A DNA stretch of 64,000 bases from Streptomyces pactum (GTDB lineage Bacteria > Actinomycetota > Actinomycetes > Streptomycetales > Streptomycetaceae): the NCBI RefSeq assembly GCF_016031615.1, contig NZ_JACYXC010000001.1, positions 4,278,001-4,342,000 of the forward strand. Direction: 5' to 3'. Below the pieces are notes generated by a model. The model worked only from the letters and a program-made list of their open reading frames with translations, had not been told where the DNA came from and did not search any database. A program made the translations under genes and the position numbers. Below are positions 1 through 9,630 of this stretch, one piece after another (positions within the stretch are counted from its first letter, which is position 1; each line of letters starts with the position of its first letter).

Positions 1-625
1 CCGCCCGCATCGCCCGCACCGTCCGTACCGCCCGCACCGTCCGTGCCGGGCGGGGCCAGGTAGGTCAGCCGTCCGAAGAACAGCGGGGTGTGGGCGAGAT
101 CGGCGAGCGCGGCGATCCGCTGCTCGATCTGGTGCTGGAGCGCCTCGGCGTTGACCCAGTTGGCGGTCACGTCCCGGATGTCGAGCGCCTCGACGTCGGC
201 GCGCATGGCCCGCAACGCGGCGCGGGAGGCGGCGAGATGGGCCCGTTCGCGCTCCAGCGGTCCGTCGTCCCCGTCCTCGCTCCCGTGCCCGGCGCGCCCG
301 CCGTCCCCGACCCGCCCTCGGGGGGATTCCGGGTCGGTTCCGGGGTCGGTCCGGTCGGCGCGGCCGGTGCCGGCGGGGGAGGGGCCGGGCCGGTCGTGCG
401 GCGCGCCCGGCCCGTGCGGGGCGGTCGCCGGGCGCGGTCCGTCGCCCGGCGCCGGCCGGCCGGGGGCGGTCCGGCCGGCGGCGTGCGGCGTCCGCGCCTG
501 GGCGGCGAGGCTGCCCCGGGGCGGGGGGCCGGGCCGGTGGCGGGCTGCCCGGGGGCGTCCGTCCGGTCGGCGGTGTGCCGGTCGGGATCGTGCGGGACGT
601 GCTGGTCAGGGGCGTGCGAGGGCAC
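1..625 (-). CDS. HelD-family RNA polymerase-associated ATPase/helicase, N-terminal fragment, frameshifted and cut by window edge
   Basis: Below position 270 the minus strand reads a protein with the run ANWVNAEALQ and the block LFFGRLTYL. These are typical of the N-terminal domain of actinobacterial HelD/UvrD-like proteins, which release stalled RNA polymerase. The gene continues off the left edge, so Walker motifs are not visible. That frame is open up to position 605 but has no ATG, GTG or TTG start before residue MRAD. The best start is GTG at 625, preceded by GGAGG eight bases away, but it lies in another frame. One missing base in the low-complexity stretch between about 270 and 605 would join the two; G6 runs lie at 320-325 and 523-528. 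Assignment is fairly sure; the 5' end is inferred. Confidence 0.7.
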
Positions 626-997
626 GGCGGTGGCCTCCGGCTGAGTGCGGCTTTGTCCGGTAACACGGGGAAGGGCGCGTGCCGGGCGCACGCGCGTGCC
701 GCCCGGTTTCCGTCCGGGCGGCGGCTCTTCCCGGGCCGGCCCGGGTGGGCCGCACGGGAGGCGGGAGGTCCCCGGGGCCGGCCGGGGCGCCGGAACGGGT
801 CCGGGCCCGGGGCGATCCGGGGGAAGGCGCGATTGTAGCCAGCGGGGAAATGCGGCGCGAACGAATTTCTCCGCGGGGATCAGGGTTTCCCCGGATCTCC
901 CGTAGGGGGCGGCTGCCCCTGTGGTCGTACGCGGCGGCGTCCACGGTTACCCCGGCAGACCGATGTGTTCCGCCCCCGGGAAGAGCACCCTGGAGAC
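626..997. other. Intergenic region between helD-like gene and small ORF
   Basis: No coding signal is seen. It contains an AT-richer island at 830-900. A minus-strand TACAAT at 832-837 is a good -10 hexamer for the leftward helD-like gene, without a clear -35. A short GGGGC/GCCCC hairpin lies near 907-920. Confidence 0.4.
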
Positions 998-1189
998 ATG
1001 AGCACAGCAGCCATCAACCCCGCTTCCGGTTCCGCCGCCCACGGCGCCACCGCCCTCCGCGAGGACGCCGAGGGCCACCCCCGCCACCTGCTGGGCAACG
1101 CGCTGCGCGCGGTGAAGGTCTTCGCCGCCACCGCCTTCAGCGTGGTCGTCCTCGGCGAGTACGGCGAGGAAATACACCCCGGCCACTGA
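998..1189 (+). CDS. Small conserved hypothetical protein (63 aa)
   Basis: ATG at 998 follows CTGGAG. The C-terminal half (AVKVFAATAFSVVVLGEYGE) is hydrophobic and ends in an acidic patch. I recall similar short Streptomyces proteins carrying FSVVVLGEY, but no function is known to me. The N-terminal 30 residues are Ala/His-rich and probably disordered. It lies alone, pointing toward the convergent XPB helicase gene. It could be a small membrane-associated peptide with one weak membrane segment at about residues 38-54. Confidence 0.6.
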   Translation: MSTAAINPASGSAAHGATALREDAEGHPRHLLGNALRAVKVFAATAFSVVVLGEYGEEIHPGH

Positions 1190-1361
1190 GCACCGCCCCG
1201 CCCGTGCCTCCGTCCGGCGCGCCGGTGCCGCCGCCCGGTGCGCCCGTGCCGGGTACGCCCGCGTCCGGTGGGCCCGCGCCGGGCGCGCCCGTGCCCTCGT
1301 CCGGCACGCCCGCCCGCTCGTGAGGGTCGCGCGGTGGTGGCCGGTTCGGCCGCGTCCGGGG

Positions 1362-3011
1362 TCAGACGTCCTCGTCCGCCAGCAGCTCGCCGGAGTCCAC
1401 GATCCGGTAGGCGTACCCCTGTTCGGCGAGGAACCGCTGCCGGTGGGCGGCGAAGTCCTGGTCGATGGTGTCCCGGGCGACCACCGAGTAGAAGATCGCC
1501 GGATGGCCGTCCGCCTTGGGGCGCAGCACCCGGCCCAGCCGCTGGGCCTCCTCCTGGCGGGAGCCGAAGGTGCCGGAGACCTGGATGGCGACGGTCGCCT
1601 CGGGCAGGTCGATGGAGAAGTTGGCGACCTTGGAGACCACCAGCACGGAGATCTCGCCCCGCCGGAACGCGTCGAAGAGCTTCTCCCGCTGGGCGTTGGT
1701 CGTCTCACCCTTGATCACCGGGGCGCCGAGGTGCTCGCCCAGCTCGTCGAGCTGGTCGATGTACTGCCCGATGACCAGGGTCTGCTGTCCCTTGTGCCGG
1801 GCGACCAGGGCCTCGGTGACGTGCCGCTTGGAGGCGGTGGTGGCACAGAAGCGGTACTTCTCCTCCGCCTCGGCGGTGGCGTACGCCAGCCGCTCGGAGT
1901 CGGTCAGGTTGACCCGGACCTCGACGCAGTCGGCGGGCGCGATGTAGCCCTGGGCCTCGATCTCCTTCCACGGCGCGTCGAACCGCTTCGGCCCGATCAG
2001 CGAGAACACGTCGGACTCGCGGCCGTCCTCCCGGACCAGGGTCGCGGTGAGCCCCAGCCGCCGCCGCGCCTGGAGGTCGGCGGTGAACTTGAACACCGGC
2101 GCGGGCAGCAGGTGCACCTCGTCGTACACGATCAGGCCCCAGTCCCGGGAGTCGAACAGCTCCAGGTGCGGGTAGACGCCCTTCCGCCGGGTCGTCAGCA
2201 CCTGGTAGGTGGCGATGGTGACCGGCCGGATCTCCTTCCGGGTGCCGCTGTACTCGCCGATCTCGTCCTCGGTGAGCGAGGTCCGGCGCACCAGCTCGTG
2301 CTTCCACTGCCGGGCCGAGACGGTGTTGGTCACCAGGATCAGCGTGGTGGACTTGGCGGTCGCCATGGCACCGGCGCCCACCAGCGTCTTCCCCGCGCCG
2401 CAGGGCAGCACCACGACGCCGGACCCGCCGTGCCAGAAGCCCTCCACCGCCTGCTTCTGGTACGGGCGCAGCGCCCACCCGTCCTCCCGCAGCTCGATCG
2501 GGTGCGCCTCGCCGTCCACGTACCCGGCGAAGTCCTCGGCGGGCCAGCCCAGCTTCAGCAGGGCCTGCTTGATCTGGCCCCGCTCGGAGGGGTGCACCAC
2601 CACGGTGTCCGGGTCGATCCGGGCGCCGACCAGCGGCTGGATCTTCTTGGAGCGCAGCACCTCCTCCAGCACCGGGCGGTCGCTGCTCTCCAGCACCAGC
2701 CCGTGGCTCGGGTGCTTGAGCAGCCGCAGCCGGCCGTAGCGGGCCATGGTCTCGGCGATGTCGACGAGGAGGGCGTGCGGCACCGGGTAGCGCGAGTGGG
2801 TCACCAGTGCGTCCACCACCTGCTCCGCGTCGTGCCCGGCGGCGCGGGCGTTCCACAGGCCCAGCGGGGTCACCCGGTAGGTGTGGATGTGCTCGGGGGC
2901 CCGCTCCAGCTCGGCGAACGGGGCGATGGCCCTGCGGCAGGCGTCGGCCTGCTCGTGATCGACTTCCAGGAGCAGGGTCTTGTCACTCTGGACGATGAGG
3001 GGTCCGGTCAC
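1362..3011 (-). CDS. XPB/Ercc3-family DNA repair helicase
   Basis: 549-residue superfamily 2 ATP-dependent DNA helicase of the bacterial XPB (Ercc3) type. XPB proteins unwind DNA 3' to 5'; in bacteria the role is thought to be DNA repair. An N-terminal damage-recognition-like region covers residues 1-175. Walker A PCGAGKT is at 203-209, the DEVH box at 297-300, TAT at 322-324, and the RED motif typical of XPB at 327-329. The C-terminal helicase lobe ends with QRLGRVLRP (motif VI). GTG at 3011 was chosen because GGAAGG lies nine bases upstream and the protein then begins GPLIVQSDK, as in relatives; longer versions add only arginine/proline junk. The next gene upstream on the same strand is its usual partner, as in mycobacteria (Rv0861c-Rv0862c, from memory). 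Confidence 0.95.
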   Translation of the reverse strand: MTGPLIVQSDKTLLLEVDHEQADACRRAIAPFAELERAPEHIHTYRVTPLGLWNARAAGHDAEQVVDALVTHSRYPVPHALLVDIAETMARYGRLRLLKHPSHGLVLESSDRPVLEEVLRSKKIQPLVGARIDPDTVVVHPSERGQIKQALLKLGWPAEDFAGYVDGEAHPIELREDGWALRPYQKQAVEGFWHGGSGVVVLPCGAGKTLVGAGAMATAKSTTLILVTNTVSARQWKHELVRRTSLTEDEIGEYSGTRKEIRPVTIATYQVLTTRRKGVYPHLELFDSRDWGLIVYDEVHLLPAPVFKFTADLQARRRLGLTATLVREDGRESDVFSLIGPKRFDAPWKEIEAQGYIAPADCVEVRVNLTDSERLAYATAEAEEKYRFCATTASKRHVTEALVARHKGQQTLVIGQYIDQLDELGEHLGAPVIKGETTNAQREKLFDAFRRGEISVLVVSKVANFSIDLPEATVAIQVSGTFGSRQEEAQRLGRVLRPKADGHPAIFYSVVARDTIDQDFAAHRQRFLAEQGYAYRIVDSGELLADEDV

Positions 3012-3710
3012 GCGGGTGAGCCTTCCGTTCCGTTCCGCCGGCGGTGCGCCGGGATGGCCGGCCCGGCGCGGGGTCTGGAGTGGCCAAACCCCCAGTGTCC
3101 CCCATCGCGGAGCGACCCGGGAAAGGTTCCACGTACGGTGAGCGGCCCCTGGACCCGCGGTAGCGGCCGGGGGACCGGTGGGCGGCGTGCGGGGCGTGCG
3201 AGGGGCGAGGGGCCGGGGCCGGTGGGCGGGGCGTGCGGGGGCACGGGCCGGTGTGCGGGGGCCGGTGGGGGTCGGGGCCGGGCGGATGGGTGGCCGTGGG
3301 CCCGGCGGGTGGGCCCCTGCGGATCGGTGGCCGCCAGGCCGGTGGGGGCCCAGGTGCGGGCCGCGGTCCTGGGGCGCCGGTGCGGTGGGGTCCGGGGGTG
3401 TGCCGGTGCGGCGGGGGTCCGGGTGTGCCGGTCCGGTGCGGTGCGGTCCTGTCGTCCGGCGCCGGGCCGGGTATCCGGCCCGGCGCCGGGTCCGACGGGC
3501 TCGGGAGCCCCTCGGGGCCGCTCCGGTACCTGCGTCCGGCGCCCGTACGGTCACCGGTGCCGGTGCCGGTCCAGGTGCCGGCCGTACGGCAGCCCGGGTG
3601 CTGCCCGGTGCGCTCCGACGGGTGGGCGGGCGAGCGGGCGGGCCGGGCGCGCCGGGTCCGGCAACCGGCTCGGCCCGGCCCGGTCGGGCAGCGGGCCGCG
3701 AGCGGTCCGG
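3012..3710. other. 700-bp low-complexity spacer
   Basis: Very GC-rich, with reiterated GGTGCGGGGGCC-like words. All long open frames here are arginine/proline/glycine-rich antisense artefacts. No gene, promoter or clear terminator is recognised apart from the GGAAGG site of the XPB gene at its left edge. Confidence 0.5.
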
Positions 3711-6700
3711 TCAGCTCTCCTCGTCGGTGAGTTCGGCGGCTCCGGTGACCCGGTGCAGGGGGTAGGTGCGCACCTCGTCGGCGGTGTGGTCGTAGGCGGT
3801 GACGAAGCCGCCCTCCACCCGGACCGGGGCGATCACCCGCTGGCTGGCGCCGCCCTCGGCGTTGACGTAGCCGATCCACACCGGGGTCCCGGTGAGGACG
3901 GCGGCCTGCATGGTGGCGAGGGTCTCGGCGGTGCTGGTGCGGGGCAGGCCGCCGGCGGCGGGTGCGGTCCCGGCGCGGCCGGTGGGTGCCGGCACCGCCT
4001 TGTGGGGGGTGGTCGCCGCGCGGTCCCCGGCGCGGATGGCGCGGATCGCGGCGCCGAGCAGCGTCTCGTCGGGCACCGGGGGGCCGTCCGGCACCGGGAC
4101 CGGGGCGGCGCGGGGCGGGGTGCGGTGCGCGTCCGGGCGGGACACCACCACATCGCCCTCGGCGGACTCGGCCGCCGGCGCGTACCCCATGCCGCGCAGC
4201 CCGTCGAGGAGCGCTTCCGGGGGCACCTGGGCGGCCAGCACGGTCGGCGCGAGCCGGCGCAGCCGCAGGTTCGCCGCGCGCCGGTCGGCGAGGATCTCGG
4301 CGAGCAGCGCGTCGTCGTCGCAGCGGACGTAGGCGGAGGCGGCCCCGACGCGGAGCAGGCCGTGTTTGCGGGCCACGTCGTCGATGAGGTAGCTCAGCGG
4401 CTGCGGCACCGGGGTGCGGGAGTGCGCGGCGAGGAATGCGTGCAGGTCGGCGGCGGAGCGGCCGGCGTCCAGGGCGCGGCGCACCGAGGCCGGGGTGAAC
4501 CGGTAGACGGTGGCACCGCCCTTGGACTCGACCTCGGCGAGCACCCCGAGGGCGGCGGCGAGCGGGCGTTCCAGCGGGCCGGGCGCGACCGCGGTCAGGT
4601 CGGCCTGGAGCAGTACGTGGTCGAGCGGTTCCGGCAGCAGCGGCGCGAGCAGCCGGGCCGCCTCCGTCATCGCGGCGGCGGTCCGGTCGGGGCCGGCGGG
4701 CCGTCCGGCGGACGCGGTGCCGCCGCCCGCCCCGCCGGCGGGGCGGGCCCCCGTGGTGCCGGGACCGGGGCCAGTGGTGGCCGCTCCGGTGCCGTCGCCG
4801 GGGGTGGCGGCCCCGGAGCCGTGCGCGGCACCGAGCAGCGCGCGGCCGTGCGCGGCCAGTGCGCCCCGGCCGGTGACGCCGAGCAGTTCCGCCTCGGCCA
4901 GCGTCCAGCGGGCGAGCCGGGACCGCAGGTCCTCCAGGCGCGCCGGCGGGCCGGCCGGCCCGCCGGCCGCGCGGGTCCGGCCCGGGGACGGGGCCTCCGG
5001 CGCGGTGCCCACGAAGGCCCCGGCGGACGCCCCGCCGGCGGGACCGGTCGCGGGAACCGGGGCGGCGGCCGGCGGCCGGGTGGCGCCGTTCGCCGCGGGA
5101 CCGGTGCCGGCTCCGCCCGCGCCGGGGCGCACCCCGGCGCGCGCCGCGGTGCCGCCCGCCGCACCGCCCGCGGTGCGCAGCGGCCGTTCCCAGCGCAGCC
5201 GGGCCAGCAGGGACTCCTCGGTGAGCGCGGTGCCGGCCGGCGGCGCGGCGAGGAGTTCCAGGACGCGGCGGCGGACCTCGGGCGCCGGCGACCGGTCGAG
5301 GTCCGGCCCGAGGGCGGCGAGCGTACGGCCCTTGGCGTCGCGCGTGCCGACCAGCCCGGGGGTGCGGGTGGCCGCCAGCCAGGCGGCGGCCAGTTCCGCC
5401 CAGCGTTCGGCGGCGGGCAGCCGGAGCCAGTCGTCGTACGCCGGGGTGGGGGCGAAGCGTTCGTCCGCGTCCCCGTCGGAGGCGAGCAGCCCGGCGGCGT
5501 GCGCCAACTCGATCCAGAACGCCGCCACCGGCTCGGTGACGTCCAGCGCGGCGGCGGTGCGCCGCAGGTCACGGACGCTCAGCCCGCCCGCGCGCAGCAC
5601 CGGGGGCCCGCCGGTGTCCCACAGCCCCAGCAGCTCCTCGACGGTGGCCAGCGCGGTGTGCGCCTGGCCGGCCGCGGCGGCGTCCACAGTCTGTGGACGG
5701 TGTTCGGCCGCGGGCTCCGGCGCCGGCGGCAGGGGCTCGGGGTCCCGGTGGGTCCGGCCGCCTCGCAGGTGGAGCCCGACCTCCCGGGGCAGCACCACGT
5801 GGCGGGGGCCCGACGGCAGCAGCAGGCCCCGGTCGAGCAGCCACCGTACGGGCGGGCCGGGCGCGGCGACCGACACCTCGCCGAACGGCGGCCCCCAGGT
5901 GAGCCGGGCGAGCACCGCGGAAGCCTCCGGCGGGGCCTGCGCCAGCAGCGCGGCCATCCGGGCCCGGTCCTCGAAGAGGGTGGTCAACGCGGCGACGGCG
6001 GTCACCGGATCGTGGGTCGCCGGGAGCCCGGCGGCGGCCAGGATCTCCTGGAGCCGGCCGGGCGACATGCCCGCCGTCGCCTCCGCCACGGTGGGCCCCA
6101 GACCGGTCGGCGACGGCGCGCTGCCGGACGGCGCCAGCAGCTCCCGGGCGGTACGCACCAGCCGCAGCCGGTCGTCCGCGCCCCAGACCAGGGCCTGCGC
6201 ACGGAGCGTGCCGAGCACGCGCGGCAGTTCGGCGGCGATCGCGGCGCGCGGGGTGGTGCCGGCGGCAGCGTCGCCCGGAACACCGGTGGCCGCGCCGGTG
6301 GAGGTGCCGGTGGGAGCGGCGGCGGCCGGGACCGCCGGGCCGGCGGACGTGCCGGCGGGGGTGGAGGCGCCGGTCGCGGTGTCACCGGCCCCGGACCGCT
6401 CCGCCGGGATCCCGGCGTCACCGGGCCGCCCGGTGCCGTCTCCGGACCGTTCCGCCGGGGTCCCGCCGTCCCCCGGCCGTCCCGCGGGGCCGTCCCCGGG
6501 CCGCACCTCCGGGTCGTCCCCGGTGAGCAGCGCCAGCAGGGTCGGGTACGGGCACGGGTCCGGGGCGACGGCGAGGGCCTCGGCGGTCTGCAGGGCGAAG
6601 CGGTCCAGCCGCTCCACGGCCCGGACCACCGAGGCGCGGGTGCCGGCCCGGGTGGCCAGCTGCGTCAGGTCGCCCGGGACCGGCGACAGCAGATCGGGCC

Positions 6701-6863
6701 GGCTGCGCAGCAGTGCGGCGAGGGACTCGTCGGCGCGGTGGCGCAGTTCTTCGGCGAGCGTGCGCGGGCCGGCGCCACCGGTGCGCCCGGCCGCTCGCCC
6801 GCCGTCCCGGCCGCTTCCATTCCCCGGCGCCGGAGACGCGCCCGGGGTCCGCGAGGTGGTCAT
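3711..6863 (-). CDS. Helicase-associated (Helicase_C_3 type) protein, partner of XPB
   Basis: 1050-residue protein that normally accompanies the actinobacterial XPB helicase. The N-terminus (TLAEELRHRADESLAALLRS) and the C-terminus (IGYVNAEGGASQRVIAPVRVEGGFVTAYDH) resemble the XPB/Ssl2-like helicase-associated family. It has no Walker motifs, so it is probably a DNA-binding or adaptor protein rather than a motor. Long Ala/Pro/Gly/Thr stretches at roughly residues 140-210, 580-650 and 690-740 separate folded segments; these look like lineage-specific expansions. ATG at 6863 (MTTSRTPG) is chosen; an in-frame GTG at 6872 is possible. It is transcribed toward the XPB gene across a 700-bp spacer, so co-transcription is uncertain. 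Confidence 0.8.
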   Translation of the reverse strand: MTTSRTPGASPAPGNGSGRDGGRAAGRTGGAGPRTLAEELRHRADESLAALLRSRPDLLSPVPGDLTQLATRAGTRASVVRAVERLDRFALQTAEALAVAPDPCPYPTLLALLTGDDPEVRPGDGPAGRPGDGGTPAERSGDGTGRPGDAGIPAERSGAGDTATGASTPAGTSAGPAVPAAAAPTGTSTGAATGVPGDAAAGTTPRAAIAAELPRVLGTLRAQALVWGADDRLRLVRTARELLAPSGSAPSPTGLGPTVAEATAGMSPGRLQEILAAAGLPATHDPVTAVAALTTLFEDRARMAALLAQAPPEASAVLARLTWGPPFGEVSVAAPGPPVRWLLDRGLLLPSGPRHVVLPREVGLHLRGGRTHRDPEPLPPAPEPAAEHRPQTVDAAAAGQAHTALATVEELLGLWDTGGPPVLRAGGLSVRDLRRTAAALDVTEPVAAFWIELAHAAGLLASDGDADERFAPTPAYDDWLRLPAAERWAELAAAWLAATRTPGLVGTRDAKGRTLAALGPDLDRSPAPEVRRRVLELLAAPPAGTALTEESLLARLRWERPLRTAGGAAGGTAARAGVRPGAGGAGTGPAANGATRPPAAAPVPATGPAGGASAGAFVGTAPEAPSPGRTRAAGGPAGPPARLEDLRSRLARWTLAEAELLGVTGRGALAAHGRALLGAAHGSGAATPGDGTGAATTGPGPGTTGARPAGGAGGGTASAGRPAGPDRTAAAMTEAARLLAPLLPEPLDHVLLQADLTAVAPGPLERPLAAALGVLAEVESKGGATVYRFTPASVRRALDAGRSAADLHAFLAAHSRTPVPQPLSYLIDDVARKHGLLRVGAASAYVRCDDDALLAEILADRRAANLRLRRLAPTVLAAQVPPEALLDGLRGMGYAPAAESAEGDVVVSRPDAHRTPPRAAPVPVPDGPPVPDETLLGAAIRAIRAGDRAATTPHKAVPAPTGRAGTAPAAGGLPRTSTAETLATMQAAVLTGTPVWIGYVNAEGGASQRVIAPVRVEGGFVTAYDHTADEVRTYPLHRVTGAAELTDEES

Positions 6864-6993
6864 TCGATCCACAGTAGCGGGTGGCCGGGCCGACAGGCCG
6901 GGTCGTGGACGGCCCCGGGGCGGGACCGGCGCGGTACCGTCGGACCGGTTCCGCAGCGGCGGGACTCAAGGGCGCGCGTCCGCAGGGGTTTCG

Positions 6994-8724
6994 GTGGGGA
7001 TCGAGAGCGATCGGCTGGTGTACGACTACCTGAGCCAGGTCGGCGACCTGGCCCAGCAGTACGGTCTGCCGTCCCGGGACCGGATGCGGCTGGTCGCCAC
7101 GGTGCGTTCGGAGATCGAGCAGCGCCGGGCCGGCGCGGGCGCGGCCGGCGGGACCGAGGCCGGGGTGAAGCGCATCCTCGGCCGGCTCGGCACGCCGGCC
7201 GAGGTGGTGGCCCGGGCCGGCGGGGCGGTGCCCCCCGGCCTACCGGACGGAACGGGCGGTACGGGCGCGTCGGCGGCCGGAGACGGCCCGCGGCCGGCCG
7301 CGGACGCCGCGGCGCGTGCCTGGCGCGGCCTCGGCGGACTGCTGGGACGAGGCGGCGAGGGCGGTGGTGCGGCAGGCCGCGCCGGGTCCGCCGCGTCCGG
7401 TTCCGGCTCCGGTGCGCCGGGCCGGTACGGTCCGCCCGCCGCCCGGGGACCGGAACAGCCCACGCGGGCCGATGCGGCCCCGGGACCGCGGCCGGAGCCG
7501 TGGCCCCCGCTGCCCGCCACCGATCCCGGTCCGGCTCCCGGACCCGAGCCGACGGCGGCCGGACCGTATCCGCCCGCCGGCGGGTACCCGGGCCCGGCCG
7601 CCCGGTCGTCGGATGCGTCCGGGTCCGTGCAGGCGCCGCCCGGATCGGCGCGGGCGGCGGCCGGCGACCGATCCGACGGCTCCGACCACGCGGACCGTTC
7701 GGGCCATGTCGAGCACTCCGGCCCCGGCCGGACCCCGGGCCGGCCCGGGGCGGCCGGCGACCCGGTGCCGCGACCGGTGCCCGGGCCCCGGCAGGACGCG
7801 TCCGGCGGCACGGGTGCCGCCGGGGGTGCCGCGGGCGGCGCGGGGCCGGCCGGGGGCACGGGAGCCGTGGGGAGTGAGGGCCCGGCCGGTGGGCCGGAGC
7901 CGACCGCCAGGCGGCTCACCCGTACCGCCCGGGAACGGCTGGCCGGGTTCACCGGGCGCGGCGGGTCGTCCGGCCGGGGCGTACCCGGCCCCCGGAAGGG
8001 CACCGACGCCGGGACGGGACGGCCGCTCCCCGCCTCGCCGCCCCATCTGGCGGGTGAGGACGAGCTGAGCTCCCGGGAGTCCGACCCCGACTGGTGGCGC
8101 ACCGACCCCGGCCCGTTCGCCGAGCGGCGGGAGAGCGACTTCGGTGCCGTGGACGGCTTCTCCGGCGGCATCGAACTGCCCGAACTCCTCAAGCCGCCGC
8201 AGACCGAGGAGGAGGCGGCCGGCACCGGGGCGGGCGGCGTGGAGCAGACCGCCTCCGGCGCCGGGGCGGCAGCGGCCCCGGCACGCGGCGGCCTGCTCCG
8301 CCGGGCCCTGCGGCGCCGGGGGGCAGGGCCGAGGCGAAGAAGACCGCCGCCGGTGAGGACGGGAGCGGCGGGGGGAGGGGGTGCGGCCGGGCTCGGGCTG
8401 ATGCCGCTGGTGGCCGTCGCGCTGCTCGCCACCGGGGCGGTCATCGGCCACATCCTGGTGCTGGCGGCCGGCTGGCTGGTCGCCTACTACCTGTGCCGGC
8501 TGCCCACCAAGCAGGCCAAGCTGGCGGTACTGGTCCTGCCCGGCCTGGTCGCCTCGGCGGCGATGGTGTGGGTGTGGGGCCGGCTCGACGGACGCTGGGG
8601 CGAGCCGATCCCCGAGGACGGCCTGGGCGACGTCCTGAAGGACACCTGGCCGGTGGTCGTCCGGGTGGCCGCCGCCGCCTCGGCGCTCTACCTGCTGTGG
8701 CGGGCCCGCCGCCGTTCGACCTGA
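6994..8724 (+). CDS. Membrane protein with HAAS/DUF1700-like N-terminal domain
   Basis: 576 residues. Residues 1-80 (VYDYLSQVGDLAQQYGLPSRDRMRLVATVRSEIEQ, a helical bundle ending in LGTPAEVVARAG) look like the HAAS domain often found on Actinobacterial signalling membrane proteins. Residues 90-460 are a Pro/Gly/Ala-rich disordered region. From about 466 onward there are three or four hydrophobic helices (LMPLVAVALLATGAVIG, VLVLPGLVASAAMVWVW, VAAAASALYLLW) and a basic tail. GTG at 6994 has AGGGG six bases upstream. It is divergent from the helicase-associated gene. Function unknown; a membrane-embedded signalling or scaffold role is a guess. Confidence 0.75.
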   Translation: MGIESDRLVYDYLSQVGDLAQQYGLPSRDRMRLVATVRSEIEQRRAGAGAAGGTEAGVKRILGRLGTPAEVVARAGGAVPPGLPDGTGGTGASAAGDGPRPAADAAARAWRGLGGLLGRGGEGGGAAGRAGSAASGSGSGAPGRYGPPAARGPEQPTRADAAPGPRPEPWPPLPATDPGPAPGPEPTAAGPYPPAGGYPGPAARSSDASGSVQAPPGSARAAAGDRSDGSDHADRSGHVEHSGPGRTPGRPGAAGDPVPRPVPGPRQDASGGTGAAGGAAGGAGPAGGTGAVGSEGPAGGPEPTARRLTRTARERLAGFTGRGGSSGRGVPGPRKGTDAGTGRPLPASPPHLAGEDELSSRESDPDWWRTDPGPFAERRESDFGAVDGFSGGIELPELLKPPQTEEEAAGTGAGGVEQTASGAGAAAAPARGGLLRRALRRRGAGPRRRRPPPVRTGAAGGGGAAGLGLMPLVAVALLATGAVIGHILVLAAGWLVAYYLCRLPTKQAKLAVLVLPGLVASAAMVWVWGRLDGRWGEPIPEDGLGDVLKDTWPVVVRVAAAASALYLLWRARRRST

Positions 8725-8883
8725 CCCCCGCCGCGACCCGCGGGTCCCCCTGCGCGCGGCCGGGGCGGGCCGTGGCCCGTGGCCGGTGGTCACCGGCCCG
8801 ACCCCCACCGGTGCGCCCGCCCCGGTCGGTCCGGCCCCGCCGGGCCGGCCGGGGCGGCCGGCGGGCACGGCACAATGGCGGGC

Positions 8884-9630
8884 ATGGCTGCTGCGCACCC
8901 CACCCCGGCCGGTTCCGTGACCGGTTCCACGGCCGGGCTCACGGTCGGCTTCGACCTCGACATGACGCTCATCGACTCCCGCCCCGGGATCAGGGCGGCG
9001 TACCGGGAGCTGGCCGCCCGGACGGGGACCTTCGTCGACGCCGACCTCGCCGTCACCCGGCTGGGGCCGCCGCTGGAGGAGGAGCTGGCCCACTGGTTCC
9101 CGCAGGAGCGGATCGCGGAGGTCGCGGACCTCTACCGTTCGCTCTACCCGCACCACGCCGTGGCCCCCACGTCCGCGCTGCCGGGCGCCCGGGAGGCGGT
9201 GTCCGCGGTACGGCGGCTCGGCGGCCGGGCCATCGTGGTGACCGCCAAGCACGAGCCCAACGCCAAGCTGCACCTGGCCCACCTCGGCATCGAGGCGGAC
9301 GCGGTGATCGGCTGGCTGTGGGCGGAGGCGAAGGCCGAGGCGCTGCGCGAGTACGGCGCCGCGGTGTACGTCGGGGACCACGTCGGGGACGTCCGCGGGG
9401 CGCGCACCGCCGGCGCGCTCTCGGTGGCCGTCGCCACCGGCCCCTGTGACGCGGCGGAGCTGCGCGCGGCCGGCGCCGATGTGCTGCTGACCGACCTGAC
9501 CGGCTTCCCGGCCTGGCTGGAGCGGTACGTCGCGGAGCGCGGCGCGGCGGGCGGTTACGCCGGCCCGGACGGGGACGGCCCGGCCGCGGCACCGGCCACC
9601 GGTGCCGGCCCCTCCGCCGATCTGGCCTGA
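8884..9630 (+). CDS. HAD-family hydrolase
   Basis: 248-residue haloacid dehalogenase-type phosphatase. Motif I is FDLDMTLIDS (Asp24 nucleophile, Asp26 acid/base), the motif III lysine lies near VVTAKHEPN, and motif IV is YVGDHVGD. A small helical cap lies between motifs I and II. The substrate is unknown; phosphoglycolate-phosphatase-like enzymes are nearest in layout. ATG at 8884 is preferred since CACAAT (8871-8876) sits where a -10 for a leaderless message would be; ATG at 8875 would add three residues. The 3' end (GYAGPDGDGPAAAPATGAG) is low complexity and overlaps the convergent membrane-protein gene by 76 bases. Confidence 0.9.
   Translation: MAAAHPTPAGSVTGSTAGLTVGFDLDMTLIDSRPGIRAAYRELAARTGTFVDADLAVTRLGPPLEEELAHWFPQERIAEVADLYRSLYPHHAVAPTSALPGAREAVSAVRRLGGRAIVVTAKHEPNAKLHLAHLGIEADAVIGWLWAEAKAEALREYGAAVYVGDHVGDVRGARTAGALSVAVATGPCDAAELRAAGADVLLTDLTGFPAWLERYVAERGAAGGYAGPDGDGPAAAPATGAGPSADLA

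Noticed and set aside
907..920. Rifamycin-associated element upstream of the helD-like gene
   Set aside because: The GGGGC/GCCCC hairpin is too short and does not match the 19-bp element I recall for HelR genes.
4510..6993. 5' extension of the HAAS-type gene frame
   Set aside because: Runs antisense to the helicase-associated gene; Ser/Ala/Arg-rich; a good start with ribosome site exists at 6994.
1320..7877. Very long open frame of 2185 codons on the plus strand
   Set aside because: Antisense shadow of the XPB helicase and partner genes; Gly/Arg/Val/Gln-rich without any domain.
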